Shown piece after piece: positions 1 through 9,103 of a stretch of DNA of 43,938 nt. This DNA is from Symploca sp. SIO1C2. Lineage in GTDB: Bacteria; Cyanobacteriota; Cyanobacteriia; Cyanobacteriales; Coleofasciculaceae. The notes beneath the pieces were generated by a model that had not been told where the DNA came from, made no database searches, and saw only the letters and a program-made list of their open reading frames with translations. The position numbers and the translations under genes are program-made. Within the stretch, counting starts at the first letter, position 1, and each line of letters starts with the position of its first letter. The stretch spans positions 2,524 through 46,461 of the forward strand of contig JAAHFP010000044.1 of assembly GCA_010672925.1 (NCBI GenBank), read 5' to 3'.

Positions 1-171
1 GCTTTCTTCCTTTGATTCCTCCTACTTCCGGTCCCCCTCCTTGGAGGGGTTAGGGGTGGGTTCTGCCTTTGAGCGATCGCAATTCTGATAGTATCTCAAA
101 ATTGCCTCCCTGCACTTTTTCTACGTGGTATTTTTACCCGATTCCAGATTCCCCATTCCCTATTCCCAAAT
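1..171. repeat. Upstream gap with palindromic REP-type repeat
   Basis: This non-coding stretch before the first gene holds one copy (about 28-66) of a palindromic repeat with the core CCTTGGAGG followed by GGTTAGGGGTGGGTT. The same unit recurs at about 5060, 6792 (reverse), 8690, 15616 and 16197, in several cases inside genes. A HIP1 site lies near 73-80. A run of CCCTATTCCC-like heptamers directly precedes the start codon at 172. I see no convincing promoter boxes. Confidence 0.75.
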
Positions 172-1800
172 ATGGTTTCTCCCAAAATTAAAACTAAACC
201 AAAAATATTCTCTAACAATCAACAGTTCATTTCAGTACTTATTTTAATCTACTTCTGTTTAGGCTTGGTTGGTATCCTGAACCATGCAATGTGGCGAGAT
301 GAACTGAATGTCTGGTTGCTGGTAAGGGACAGTAATTCCCTGGGGGAGCTATTTGACAATCTTCAATATGAAGGACATCCTGGACTGTGGTATATTTGCC
401 TAGCCTGGTTGAATCAATTTACCGACAACCCGGTGATTATGCAGGTTTTTCATCTTTTCCTTGCCACTGGTTCTATCTCCCTCTTCGTTAAATATTCTCC
501 TTTTACTCGATTACAAAAAATCTTATTTGTTTTTGGTTATTTGCCCATCTATGAATATTTACTGATTAGTCGCAATTACGCTATTGGTATTTTACTGGTT
601 TTTGCTTTTTGTACCCTGTTTGAGCAAAGGCAAAAGAGTTATCTGATTTTGGCTATAATCTTGTTACTGATGGCCAATGCTAATGCCTACTGCTTGTTTA
701 TTGCCACCGCGTTAGGGATAACCATAATCTTGGAATATCTTCTAGGTAGTAGGATTGGTTTTAGCTCCACTGCTGGTAAACTGAATATCTTCAGTAGTCT
801 TGCTATCTTTTTCCTTGGTATTCTGGGCTCGATAGCCCAAATGATTCCTCCCTCCGATAGTACTTTGCAAGGGGGATTAAGTTTGTGGCGTCTGCAATTT
901 GACCCCAGGCATCTAGCAACAGCTTTAACTAGGGTTTGGAGTAGTTACTTGCCAGTTATCACGCCTGCGGATTCCAAGTACCTCGATGTTATCGTCTTTG
1001 CCATCATTTCTTTAGTGCTACTGTTGTGGATTTCAACTATTTTACGGCACAAACCCGTTGCTTGGTGCTTTTATAGTTTGGCTACTTTAGAAATTCTGGT
1101 ATTTACCTATACCAAGTTTCTCGGTTCCGCTAGGCATTATGGACATCTATATATAATATTAATTGCTGCTTTGTGGTTGGCTAGTTATGAGTCTCAATCC
1201 CGGAAGAGTGAAGCATTGGCGTACAAAAATCTTGATTCTATGGGCAATATGCCAGCGCCAATGCTACACCCCTACAGTCAATCATCTACTTTTGTCAGAG
1301 TACAACAAGCTATTAGCTGGTGGTTTGCCTTTGTTGACAAGTACAAAAAGGCTTTAATTATGCTGATTTTAGCGACTCAAGTAGCTACAGGGATAGTTGC
1401 CTTCAGTCGAGATTTGTTTGTACCTTACTCTGCTAGCCGGGAAACTGCCCGATTTATTCAAGCTCAACAGTTGGATAAAATGTTTATTGTCGGTAGCCAG
1501 GATGCTAGGGTATCCCCTATCACCGGTTATCTTCAACGCCAGATTTATTATCCAGAGAGTCAGGGTTTAGGGAGTTTTGTTTTGTTCAATAACCAAAGAA
1601 CAGAAGTCAATTCCGCAATGGTGTTAGAACAAGTTAGCCAACTGATTTCACAACAAACAGAGATTCTGTTAATCCTCAATTATAAGCTGGATAGTTCAAG
1701 AGCGGATCTGAGTATATCGCCTCTTGCTGAATTCACCAATAGCTTTATTCATGATGAAAAGTATTATTTGTATATTGCCAAAGGTCGTAACAAGACGTAG
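172..1800 (+). CDS. Polytopic membrane protein, GT-C/GT39-like glycosyltransferase
   Basis: This 542-residue protein has a short basic N-terminus, a first membrane helix near residues 20-37 and about ten further hydrophobic segments up to about residue 410, then a soluble C-terminal part of about 130 residues. The first large loop carries MWRDELNVW and EGHPGLWY; an acidic pair in that loop is typical of lipid-phosphosugar-dependent GT-C transferases (ArnT/PMT type). From the family, it would transfer a sugar from a polyprenyl-phosphate donor at the membrane; donor and acceptor cannot be read from sequence. It stands alone with no sugar-operon neighbours. Its TAG stop lies inside the GTAGGGGCG repeat that follows, so the 3-prime end was probably reshaped by that repeat. 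Confidence 0.7.
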   Translation: MVSPKIKTKPKIFSNNQQFISVLILIYFCLGLVGILNHAMWRDELNVWLLVRDSNSLGELFDNLQYEGHPGLWYICLAWLNQFTDNPVIMQVFHLFLATGSISLFVKYSPFTRLQKILFVFGYLPIYEYLLISRNYAIGILLVFAFCTLFEQRQKSYLILAIILLLMANANAYCLFIATALGITIILEYLLGSRIGFSSTAGKLNIFSSLAIFFLGILGSIAQMIPPSDSTLQGGLSLWRLQFDPRHLATALTRVWSSYLPVITPADSKYLDVIVFAIISLVLLLWISTILRHKPVAWCFYSLATLEILVFTYTKFLGSARHYGHLYIILIAALWLASYESQSRKSEALAYKNLDSMGNMPAPMLHPYSQSSTFVRVQQAISWWFAFVDKYKKALIMLILATQVATGIVAFSRDLFVPYSASRETARFIQAQQLDKMFIVGSQDARVSPITGYLQRQIYYPESQGLGSFVLFNNQRTEVNSAMVLEQVSQLISQQTEILLILNYKLDSSRADLSISPLAEFTNSFIHDEKYYLYIAKGRNKT

Positions 1801-1824
1801 GGGCGCACCGACGTGCGCCCTAAA
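1797..1824. repeat. GTAGGGGCG hairpin at gene end
   Basis: TAGGGGCGCAC and GTGCGCCCTA flank a 3-base loop, giving a stem of about ten pairs with one bulge. It overlaps the stop codon of the preceding gene and could act as a transcript 3-prime hairpin, although no T-run follows. It belongs to a GTAGGGGCG-headed hairpin family seen again near 1876, 8474, 24587, 32108 and 42798. Confidence 0.7.
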
Positions 1825-1875
1825 TCCAATGTGATTTGTCATTTGTTCTTTGTTCTTTGGGAGTTCTGCACATTC

Positions 1876-2240
1876 GTAGGGGCGGGTTTAGGGTCACCTT
1901 TAACCGATTTGACAATGATATTGATACAAAACCCGCCCCATGGTCACCTTTAACCGATTTGACAATGATATTGATACAAAACTCGCCCCATGGTCACCTT
2001 TAACCGATTTGACAATGATATTGATACAAAACCCGCCCTATGGTCACTTTTAACCGATTTGACAATGATATTGATACAAAACCCGCCTTATGGTCACCTT
2101 TAACCTATATTGACGGTAATGTTGATACAAAACCTGCCCCATGGTCACTTTTAACCGATTTGACGATGATATTAATACAAAACCCGCCCGATGGTCACCT
2201 TTAACCTATATTGACGATAATGTTGGTACAAAATCCACTA
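1876..2240. repeat. Tandem array, 50-51 bp unit, about 7 copies (LTRR-like)
   Basis: Units begin with GGTCACC at about 1892, 1942, 1992, 2042, 2092, 2143 and 2193, so the period is 50 and then 51. A unit reads GGTCACYTTTAACC, a variable centre, GATACAAAACCCGCC. The array opens with GTAGGGGCGGGTTTA, which is complementary to the AAACCCGCCCC that ends each unit, so the leader can pair with any unit. There are no unique spacers, so this is not a CRISPR array. A diverged relative with the same leader lies at 8474-8604. Confidence 0.9.
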
Positions 2241-2256
2241 AGCGATCGCACAACTC

Positions 2257-2919
2257 TTATTTTGGAGGTATACTCATACCAAATGAGAAAAAGTTATGAG
2301 GGTCGTATTTAGCCTTGATTTCCCTTAAACGGTCTAAATTATTCCCATAGTAGTACCTCAATAACCTAATTTTATCAGCTTTTTCATCTCCTGAAGGTTC
2401 CACTATCGTCTGATCAGGGAAGTTAATAAATGCTCCTTCAATACAGCCAGCCTTGTCAAGCTCCTGCCTAAAATTTCTTATCCAATTAATATAGTCTTCC
2501 GACTTTTCATCGTTAGGTCGTTGCCACCAGGCTTGAAACTGCAACAAGAATTCCTTATCGCGATAAAAGAAGGATGAGCTATCAGCGCTAATCTGTTTAA
2601 TCTTTCCCCCCAAGCTATGGATACTTAAATAAGTCGCTGCCTTGTCAAAATTTTGGTGCTTATCGACGAAATCAATAATCTTCTGGGATAGTTGGGCAAT
2701 GTCTCCCTTGGGAAAAGCCGAAGAAACTTTATGGGGTAAAGCAACACTACTATTTATCAATAAATCAGTATCACTAATTTCCTGTTTAGTATCAAGATTT
2801 TCCCACTCCAGTTCCCCATGACCGAAAAAAAAACAAGGATACAAGCCCCCGGATAAATCCGTGGAAAAAACAAAGATTTTATCATTATTCCAAGCCCCTG
2901 GCTTTAGACATGGGGTCAA
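2257..2919 (-). pseudogene. FAD-linked oxidase, C-terminal part with BBE motif (split gene)
   Basis: These 220 codons encode the C-terminal half of a berberine-bridge-enzyme-type oxidase. The end, with YYYGNNLDRLREIKAKYDP followed by HNFF, is the classic BBE motif that closes the flavin pocket. The frame has no ATG start; its first possible start is a TTG within ATTGACCCC just after a heptamer array. It continues the protein encoded at 2928-3842 in another frame. Alone it lacks the FAD-binding domain and is unlikely to function. If two TTTTAGA units were removed, both halves would read as one protein of about 525 residues, a normal family length. Confidence 0.75.
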
Positions 2920-2955
2920 TCTAAAATCTAAAATCTAAAATCTAAAATTGATTGA
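2911..2955. repeat. TTTTAGA heptamer array that breaks the oxidase frame
   Basis: On the minus strand about four TTTTAGA units lie between TCAAT and GATTGACC; the flanks form a short inverted repeat (GGTCAAT / ATTGACC). The upstream frame hits TAG inside the array at 2928-2930. The downstream frame is offset so that removal of two units (14 bases) joins the halves without a stop; adding one unit also fixes the phase but leaves a TAG. The array is therefore both the lesion and a possible slippage switch. Confidence 0.85.
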
Positions 2956-3842
2956 CCTCCTTCTCGTTGCTTTAAGTTAGATAATCTCTTGAAAAAATCT
3001 CTAACTTGATTGTATAGAACTTGCTCAAAGCCAAAGCAATTAAATGTCATTGTGAAGGTTAGGCAAGACTCTTGCTTCTGATCATTATAGTGACTCACAC
3101 GAGCAAATGAAGTAATTTGGTCGTCAAAACTAGGTAACTCATGTAAATAACAATCAAGCAACTTAGTAAGTAGCCTTGGCTCCTCGGCTGAAGCATATCT
3201 GATAGCAATCAACCGTGATTTTTGGTGCTTCATTAATTGGAATTTGTATTTGGTAATAACACCAAAGTTACCACCACCACCACCTTTGATCCCCCAGAAT
3301 AAATCCTGATATTGATTATCCTGGGTCACCTTAATAGGTCTCCCCGTTGCCGTTACGAGGTTAACTTCTTGTAAAGAATCACAAGTCAAACCACCAACTC
3401 TAGCCAGCATACCCCAACCTCCACCTTGCACAAGACCACCTACATTAACTGTATTGCCGCCTCCACCAGGGAGGGTGAAGTCATCGGCTTCCAGCTTTTG
3501 ATACACCTGTTGTAACTGGGCTCCCGGTTCTATCCATGCTGTGCAACTATCCTTACAGACTGAGATTTCCCCCATACAGGAAAGATCAATAATGACTACA
3601 TTGTCAGCGGAACACATGCCTTCATGTTGATGTCCACCGGAACAGATGCGAACCGACTTGTGTTCCCTTTGGCAAAGCTTTATCGTTTTAATGACATCAT
3701 CTGTATTTTTACACTTAACGATATAAAATGGTTTATAATTAAACCTAGTATTTTGAATCTGGCGCGATCGCTCATAGTCAGGATCCTCTTCAGAGATTAC
3801 TCTAATACCTTGAAGAGCTTGCTTGAAATCTTTACTATCCAA
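2928..3842 (-). pseudogene. FAD-linked oxidase, N-terminal FAD-binding part (split gene)
   Basis: This 304-residue product has the PCMH-type FAD-binding fold: FYIVKCKNTDDVIKTIKLC, then VRICSGGHQHEG, in which the GGH histidine is the usual covalent flavin anchor, GGNTVNVGGLVQGGGWGML, and FWGIKGGGGGNFGVITKY. The region is complete from the ATG at 3842. It ends in QSILDFRF, translated from the TTTTAGA array, instead of running on into the substrate/BBE domain found at 2257-2919. Oxidases of this family use FAD and oxygen to oxidise alcohols, sugars or alkaloid-type substrates; the substrate here is unknown. I treat the pair as one broken or switchable gene. A sequencing error in the homopolymer-like array is also possible. 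Confidence 0.75.
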
Positions 3843-3884
3843 TCTTGCTTGATCCCCAACACCTAACAGCTACCACAAACTTTA

Positions 3885-4184
3885 TCAAAGTGATTGTGGC
3901 TTGGCTCGATTTTGGAGATACTTGAGTAAAGGTCTCACATCCTCTGGTAGACTCATGTCATCAAATGATACCTGATATTTTCCGACTGGGGCTTCAATGA
4001 GAAACTGATAGCTGCGTAGATCATTTGCCTGAGGAGTACTACTACTTTGGGTTTGCATAATCTTACTTTGTTGCACTAGAGTCTCTAGTTGCTCAGCTTC
4101 ATTGCTGTTTAGGGAGTCAGTATCAAGGTCACAACCCCTGACTAAGCCTGCAAATCCTCCTGATTGGCGGAAGGTAATTTTCAT
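3885..4184 (-). CDS. Emfourin-like metalloprotease inhibitor
   Basis: This 99-residue protein begins MKITFRQSGGFAGLVRG, the signature opening of emfourin proteins (protealysin inhibitor family). It continues with an acidic stretch (LDTDSLNSNEAEQLETLV) and ends with a YQVSFDDMSLPEDVRPLL block, as in the family. Emfourins inhibit thermolysin-like M4 proteases and are usually encoded next to one. No M4 protease lies in this window; the neighbours are the split oxidase 42 bases downstream and CopA upstream, so partner and target are unknown. There is no signal peptide, so it probably acts in the cytoplasm. Confidence 0.7.
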   Translation of the reverse strand: MKITFRQSGGFAGLVRGCDLDTDSLNSNEAEQLETLVQQSKIMQTQSSSTPQANDLRSYQFLIEAPVGKYQVSFDDMSLPEDVRPLLKYLQNRAKPQSL

Positions 4185-4214
4185 ATACTTTAATCTTTAA
4201 CTATAGATATAGAA

Positions 4215-4296
4215 GGGAATTATAACTGTTTATCCGAACTTGATATAACACCTAACACCTACCACCTAACACCTACCACCTACTACCTAACACCTA
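4215..4296. repeat. MITE end fused to CACCTAA heptamer array
   Basis: Positions 4215-4247 carry a repeat end (GGGAATTATAACTGTTTATC, then CGAACTTGATATA) also seen at 13776-13808 and, reversed, at 40765-40797. It runs straight into about six CACCTAA/CACCTAC heptamers. The array extends into the 3-prime end of the Cu-ATPase gene, whose last codons (GVGVR, stop) are translated from it. Confidence 0.85.
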
Positions 4297-6661
4297 CTCC
4301 AAAGTTCCTTAAACGCAAAGCATTGGTAACTACAGAAACCGAACTTAATGCCATGGCTGCACCGGCGATTACTGGGTTGAGTAGCCAGCCAAAGAAAGGA
4401 TAAAGAATCCCGGCGGCGATGGGGATACTAAAGATGTTGTAGATATAGGCAAAGAAGAGATTTTGGCGAATATTTACCATCGTGGCCTTACTTAGTTTGA
4501 TGGCAGTGACAATACCTTGTAAGTCCCCAGAAATTAGGGTAATATCACTAGCAGCCATGGCGATATCTGTACCAGTACCAATGGCAATACCCACATCTGC
4601 TTGGGCTAAGGCTGGAGCATCATTAATACCATCCCCTACCATCGCTACAGTTTTACCTTCCCCTTGCAGGGTTTTGATTTTTGCTGCTTTTTGGTCGGGT
4701 TTTACTCCGGCAAATACCCGCTGAATGTCCAGTTTACTAGCGATCGCTTTTGCTGTTGAGGGATTATCTCCTGTTAGCATGACTACTTCCAATCCCATGT
4801 TGTGCAGATTTCTTACTGCCTCTACGGAAGAAGACTTTACTGCATCGGCAATTCCCACTAATCCCTCAACTTGGCCATCCACGGCAATCCAAGCAGTAGT
4901 TTTGGCAGCGGCTTCCCAGGCTTGTTGTTGGGATTGGAGAGATTGGGTAGTAATACCTAAGGTATCCATCCAATGCTGAGTACCGATTTGGACAACATGT
5001 AGTTGCTTAGAGTCAGTTTTCCTAACTTCCCTCTGCCTCCATTCCCCCTCTTGCTCCCCTCCTTGGAGGGGTTGGGGGTGGGTTAGGTTAAGGGTGGGTT
5101 CTGCCAAGTGTAAGTATTCAACCGAACTTGATACTATACCCTGCACACCCATACCCGCTACAGCTTGAAAGTTCTCAACTTTGGGCAGAGGTAGCTGAAC
5201 TCCTTGAGATTGAGCATACTGTACCACTGCTTCTGCTAAAGGATGTTCGGAATACCATTCTACCGCAGCGGCTAATTGCAATAGCCTAATTTCATTGCTG
5301 TTGGCAGTACCTCTAACCGTCACATAATCAGTAACAGTAGGTTTACCTTGGGTGATCGTACCAGTTTTATCCAAGACAATAGTTTGAATTTTATGGGCTA
5401 ATTCCAAACTATCCCCACCTTTGATTAAAATACCATTTTCTGCCCCTTTGCCCGTACCAACCATAATCGAAGTAGGAGTTGCCAAGCCAAGGGCACAGGG
5501 ACAAGCGATAACTAAAACCCCAACAGTGGTAATTATCGCGAAGGAAAGATTCCCCATGATCTTCCACCAGATTACAAAAGTTGCGATCGCGACGGCCATG
5601 ACCCCTGGTACAAACCATGCAGTTATCCTATCCGCTAATCGTTGAATTGGTGCTTTACTTCCTTGGGCTTCTTGCACTAATTGTACAATCTGGGCTAATA
5701 CTGTATCCTTGCCTACCCGTGATGCCTGGAAGGTGAAACTACCTGTCTTATTAATCGTTGCACCAATTACCTCTTCCCCCGCTTGCTTTTTCACTGGTAT
5801 CGGTTCCCCGGTTACCATCGACTCATCTACCGTAGAGGAACCTTCCATCACTTGACCATCTACAGGAATTTTCTCCCCTGGACGTACTACAATCAGATCA
5901 CCAAGGATAACTTCTTCTAGGGGCAAGTCCATTTCCTGACCACCACGAATTACCCGGGCAGTCTTAGCTTGTAATCCCATCAGTTTACGAATAGCTGCGG
6001 AAGTCTGCCCCCTAGCACGATTTTCCAACAACCGTCCTAGTAAAATCAGGGTGATAATGACTGCTGCTGCTTCATAGTAGACTTCTGGTTGCAGATTTTG
6101 GGCGAGGAAAAAGCCAGGAAAAATTGTAGCAAATACTGAATAGAGATAAGCTGTACCCGTACCCAAGGCTACCAGAGTATTCATATCCGCAGTACCACGC
6201 TGGAAAGCTTTCAATGCACCGACAAAAAAGGATTGACCACACCAAAACAACACTGGGGTAGTTAACCCCAGCTGCACCCAAAAGTTATGCAACCATACGG
6301 GGATAAAAGGTAAATGTAAACCCATCATCGCTGGCATTGAACCTACTACCAACAAGGTACTGATAATGCCTCCTAACCATACCTTGCGTTTCAACTCTTG
6401 TTGTTTACTCTCCCTAGCAGCTTTTTCCCCATCCCCAGTATCCGTTGGCTGTATTGCCTGGGCCTTATATCCTGCATCTGCCACCGCTTGCTGGATGGCT
6501 TGGAGATTAGTTTGTTTGGAGTTGTACTCAACTGTAGCTTGCTCCATCGCAAAGTTGACGCTACTCCTAACTACACCAGGGACATGCTGAATTGCTTGTT
6601 CGATGGTAGCAGCACAAGATGCACAACCCATACCCTTTAATCGTAGATGACTCGTTTCCAT
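4283..6661 (-). CDS. copA: Copper-translocating P1B-type ATPase (CopA/PacS type)
   Basis: This 792-residue P-type ATPase has an N-terminal heavy-metal domain ([12 protein letters not shown], Cys13 and Cys16), eight membrane helices, the intramembrane CPC motif at about 387-389, the phosphorylation site DKTGT at 431-435, the SEHPLAE histidine near 473, TGDN, and [19 protein letters not shown] with a single HMA domain fits Cu(I) export, or import into thylakoids as for PacS/CtaA; which one cannot be decided here. Residues about 512-556, between GIVSS and VQIGTQHW in the nucleotide-binding domain, look like a repeat-derived insertion absent from normal CopA. The last five residues come from a heptamer array. 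The active-site motifs are intact, so it may still work. Confidence 0.93.
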   Translation of the reverse strand: METSHLRLKGMGCASCAATIEQAIQHVPGVVRSSVNFAMEQATVEYNSKQTNLQAIQQAVADAGYKAQAIQPTDTGDGEKAARESKQQELKRKVWLGGIISTLLVVGSMPAMMGLHLPFIPVWLHNFWVQLGLTTPVLFWCGQSFFVGALKAFQRGTADMNTLVALGTGTAYLYSVFATIFPGFFLAQNLQPEVYYEAAAVIITLILLGRLLENRARGQTSAAIRKLMGLQAKTARVIRGGQEMDLPLEEVILGDLIVVRPGEKIPVDGQVMEGSSTVDESMVTGEPIPVKKQAGEEVIGATINKTGSFTFQASRVGKDTVLAQIVQLVQEAQGSKAPIQRLADRITAWFVPGVMAVAIATFVIWWKIMGNLSFAIITTVGVLVIACPCALGLATPTSIMVGTGKGAENGILIKGGDSLELAHKIQTIVLDKTGTITQGKPTVTDYVTVRGTANSNEIRLLQLAAAVEWYSEHPLAEAVVQYAQSQGVQLPLPKVENFQAVAGMGVQGIVSSSVEYLHLAEPTLNLTHPQPLQGGEQEGEWRQREVRKTDSKQLHVVQIGTQHWMDTLGITTQSLQSQQQAWEAAAKTTAWIAVDGQVEGLVGIADAVKSSSVEAVRNLHNMGLEVVMLTGDNPSTAKAIASKLDIQRVFAGVKPDQKAAKIKTLQGEGKTVAMVGDGINDAPALAQADVGIAIGTGTDIAMAASDITLISGDLQGIVTAIKLSKATMVNIRQNLFFAYIYNIFSIPIAAGILYPFFGWLLNPVIAGAAMALSSVSVVTNALRLRNFGVGVR
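4994..5128. repeat. Composite repeat inserted in frame in copA
   Basis: About 135 bases, a multiple of three, combine two window-wide repeats. Around 5110-5128 is the CAACCGAACTTGATA end of the MITE family at 40765-40873. Around 5030-5106 is the CCTTGGAGGGGTTGGGG palindromic repeat. Read on the gene strand they encode [20 protein letters not shown] and neighbouring low-complexity residues between the conserved GMGVQGIV and VQIGTQHW blocks. Confidence 0.8.
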
Positions 6662-6942
6662 AACTAATTCCTACTCTTAACAGTCAACCGCGAAAACCCT
6701 GTAGAGACGTTGCATGCAACGTCTCTACACACCCTAGGCTAAAGTCTCTAGTCAACTGGAGAGTATAGTATCTGTCATAAAAGTTAAGAAAGCAGGAGGC
6801 AGAACCCACCCCTAACCCCTCCAAGGAGGGGGACCGGAGGGAAATAGGAGACTGCAAGGGATGTTTTACTTGTTTATTATTGTCCTTTTCAACACAGTAT
6901 TTTTACCCAATGCTCCATTCTCCATTCTCCATTCCCTATTCC
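6662..6942. repeat. Gap with perfect palindrome, REP copy and heptamers
   Basis: A perfect 28-base palindrome occupies 6701-6728; each half is GTAGAGACGTTGCA. A reverse copy of the GGAGGGGTTAGGGG element lies at about 6797-6835. CCATTCTC and CTATTCC heptamers run from about 6908 into the end of the next gene. No gene or clear copA promoter operator could be seen. Confidence 0.8.
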
Positions 6943-8391
6943 CTATTCCCTATTCCCTATTCCCTTATTCTGTAAACGCCAAACCAAAGCAGCAAAGGGA
7001 ATAGCAACGATAATTCCCAGAATAATATGAAACGCGATCGCGGTAAAACTCGAACATAGAAACGGAGGTGATGCTGATGGAGATGGGCAGAGAATAGTTT
7101 TAGCTGACTCGTCGGCAACTTGAGAAGAAACCCCACTGACAGCTAATCCGGTACTAACGAAGGTAATAAATACCTCTAAACGTTGTTGACGGTTTTGGAT
7201 TGCTTCTTCCCTAGCGCGATCGCTCTGGATTTGTTCGATTTCCACTGTACCACGAATGGCATCGATTGCTTGTTGAAAAGTGGCTTGGGTGGGGGTAAGA
7301 TAGTTGAGGTCAGTTTGAATTTGGGCTAAATCGCGATCGCGGCTTTGTTGAAGAAAATCTTGCCAAGATTTAGGGATATTGCCGAAGATTGCTAGATTGC
7401 TCAGGCAAGTATCATAGTTGGTAGTATTAGTAGTTAGGGCAGTGTGGTGGGTTTGCAAGTCCCCTAAACATTGGTTGTAGTTTATAGTAGATTTTGGTAA
7501 CTTTGTCAATTCTGATTTGAGGTTTTCCAGGCGCTGGTAGTCCTGATCCGTTGCTATTAATTCAGACAGTTTATCGATATCTTGGTCTAATTGGCTGTAG
7601 AGGTGTCTCGCATCTCGATATCGCTGGGAAGCTTGGGATTTAATAAAGCGAATTTTATGGTAGCAGCAGAGTAAGTCGATTAACCAATCATAGCCTTGAG
7701 CTGCTTGTTCAATAGTCTGGGCTTGTTGGTAATTGAGAGTGATTAACAGCTGGTATGGTAGCTGGATATTTTGGCTATCTTGGGGATTGACTGCCTCAAA
7801 TGCAAATAGTAAGCTACCAAAGAAGTTATCTTGGTCTTGAAAAACTGGGTTGAAATCAGTATCAGTTAATAAAGCGATCGCGCATTTATTGGCAAGTTCT
7901 CCACATTTATCGATAGTACCATCAACTTCACCATACAACCAGAGAGTTTGGCCTAAACTGGCTTCAATGGTGGTAGGTAGTAAGGATTGGGGCTGGAAAA
8001 GTTGCAGCTGAGGGATGCTAATTTCTTGATTAGCATCGGGATAGAGAGTGAAGTCTGCGGCGTAGGTATCGTGGAGGCGAAAAGCTTGGAGGTTGCCGTG
8101 GATTTGGAAGCCTTCTTTAGTAGGAATGCTGCCTAAGTCTACGCTATCAGTATAGGTAAGTTTGTAGGGAGATTTTCTGGCTTCTTGGGCTGGATCGTAT
8201 TTATTATTGTTATAGCAGATTAGGTGCGATCGCAATTCTTTGAGTTGGTGGAAGGGGAGGGCAGTTTCTCCTAACTTAGCCAGATTTTCCCATAATAATG
8301 ATGCATCCTCATCTACTTCATCTAGAGTATTGGCAAAACTTTGGCAGAGGTGAAACCCATACAAGCTGAGGGTAAAGTTTTTTATTGTCAT
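6943..8391 (-). CDS. Unknown membrane protein, coiled coil plus two C-terminal helices (CorA-like layout)
   Basis: I do not recognise this 482-residue protein. The first 250 residues look like a soluble alpha/beta domain. Residues about 255-400 are helical and charged, with heptad-like runs (QLDQDIDKLSELI, QRLENLKSELTKL). The end has two hydrophobic helices, VFITFVSTGLAVSGV near 415 and FHIILGIIVAIPFAALVW near 455-472, joined by a short Cys/Pro/Ser-rich loop. That order matches CorA/RMD1-type transporters and CorA-like conflict effectors, but no GMN motif is present. It lies downstream of, and codirectional with, the CHAT protease and a small protein; 335 repeat-filled bases separate it from the latter. 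The last residues (GIGNRE, stop) are translated from a GGGAATA heptamer array. Confidence 0.6.
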   Translation of the reverse strand: MTIKNFTLSLYGFHLCQSFANTLDEVDEDASLLWENLAKLGETALPFHQLKELRSHLICYNNNKYDPAQEARKSPYKLTYTDSVDLGSIPTKEGFQIHGNLQAFRLHDTYAADFTLYPDANQEISIPQLQLFQPQSLLPTTIEASLGQTLWLYGEVDGTIDKCGELANKCAIALLTDTDFNPVFQDQDNFFGSLLFAFEAVNPQDSQNIQLPYQLLITLNYQQAQTIEQAAQGYDWLIDLLCCYHKIRFIKSQASQRYRDARHLYSQLDQDIDKLSELIATDQDYQRLENLKSELTKLPKSTINYNQCLGDLQTHHTALTTNTTNYDTCLSNLAIFGNIPKSWQDFLQQSRDRDLAQIQTDLNYLTPTQATFQQAIDAIRGTVEIEQIQSDRAREEAIQNRQQRLEVFITFVSTGLAVSGVSSQVADESAKTILCPSPSASPPFLCSSFTAIAFHIILGIIVAIPFAALVWRLQNKGIGNRE

Positions 8392-8725
8392 TTGTTATTG
8401 GTCATTTGTTGTTTGTTGTTTGTTATTGGTCATGTGGGAATTGGGAATCGGGAATCGGGAATCGGGTACCCTCGTAGGGGCGGGTTTAGGGTCGCCGTTA
8501 ACCCCTATTTATGATAATGTTGCTACAAGACCCGCCCAGCGGTCGCCGTTAACCCCTATTTATAATAATGTTGATACAAGACCCACCCAGTGGTCACCGT
8601 TAACTTCAGATCCCCGACTTCTCAAATTAAACCTGTGATTAACACTCGACAAACCGGAAGCAGAAGTCAGTAATCTAGATAGCCTCCAATTCCCCTCTTG
8701 GGAGGGGTTAGGGGTGGGTTAATCC
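8392..8725. repeat. Second 51 bp tandem array with heptamers and REP copy
   Basis: The gap contains GGGAATC heptamers (about 8435-8466), then the leader GTAGGGGCGGGTTTAGG at 8474 followed by 51-bp units starting GGTCGCC at 8490 and 8541 and GGTCACC at 8592. This is a diverged version of the array at 1876-2240 with the same leader. A REP-type copy (GGGAGGGGTTAGGGGTGGG) ends next to the stop of the small gene at 8726. An open frame at 8420-8638 is only repeat translation. Confidence 0.85.
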
Positions 8726-9100
8726 TTACGGATTAGGTTTAGATTGAGCAGAGGAATCTTTATTTAGGGGTTTATTTGTGGCAATGGCACTATCTAATAA
8801 TTTTCGACTGGTTGGGTTAGATTCCCCTTGCTTAGTTTGCGATTGAGAATTACCGATTGATAATAGTTTTCCTGATTCAGATGAATTTGGAGAAATGAGT
8901 TGGTTGAACTGAGCATTATACTTTTCTAGGAGCTGATTGTCATTTTGGGATTCAATCCATGTTTTAATAGCATCAGCAATATCCTCATCGTCTTCTAAAT
9001 CGCGAGTTTGCTGGTACACTTCCTCTAATGCTTGCTGGGAAATAAAGCCTGATTCAAATAAATCTATAAATGCTTGAGTGCCAGCGATTAACCTAGGCAT
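8726..9100 (-). CDS. Small acidic protein encoded 3 bases after the CHAT gene
   Basis: This 124-residue protein has a helical acidic first half (FIDLFESGFISQQALEEVY, then LEDDEDIADAIKTWIES) and a low-complexity Ser/Asn/Lys tail. It starts only three bases after the CHAT-TPR stop codon, so the two are almost surely co-transcribed and translationally coupled. I recall similar small proteins following CHAT-TPR genes in cyanobacteria; adaptor, inhibitor and cleavage substrate are all possible, and the flexible tail would suit proteolysis. None of this is shown by sequence alone. No membrane segment or enzymatic motif is visible. Confidence 0.7.
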   Translation of the reverse strand: MPRLIAGTQAFIDLFESGFISQQALEEVYQQTRDLEDDEDIADAIKTWIESQNDNQLLEKYNAQFNQLISPNSSESGKLLSIGNSQSQTKQGESNPTSRKLLDSAIATNKPLNKDSSAQSKPNP

Positions 9101-9103
9101 GGG

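Noticed and set aside
1876-2240. Possible CRISPR array
   Set aside because: Units are contiguous with no unique spacers and no cas genes nearby; it is a 50-51 bp tandem repeat.
4482-4979. Plus-strand open frames opposite copA
   Set aside because: They are shadows of a well-conserved ATPase gene and have no features of their own.
8420-8638. 72-codon open frame before the small acidic gene
   Set aside because: It translates heptamers and the 51-bp array only.
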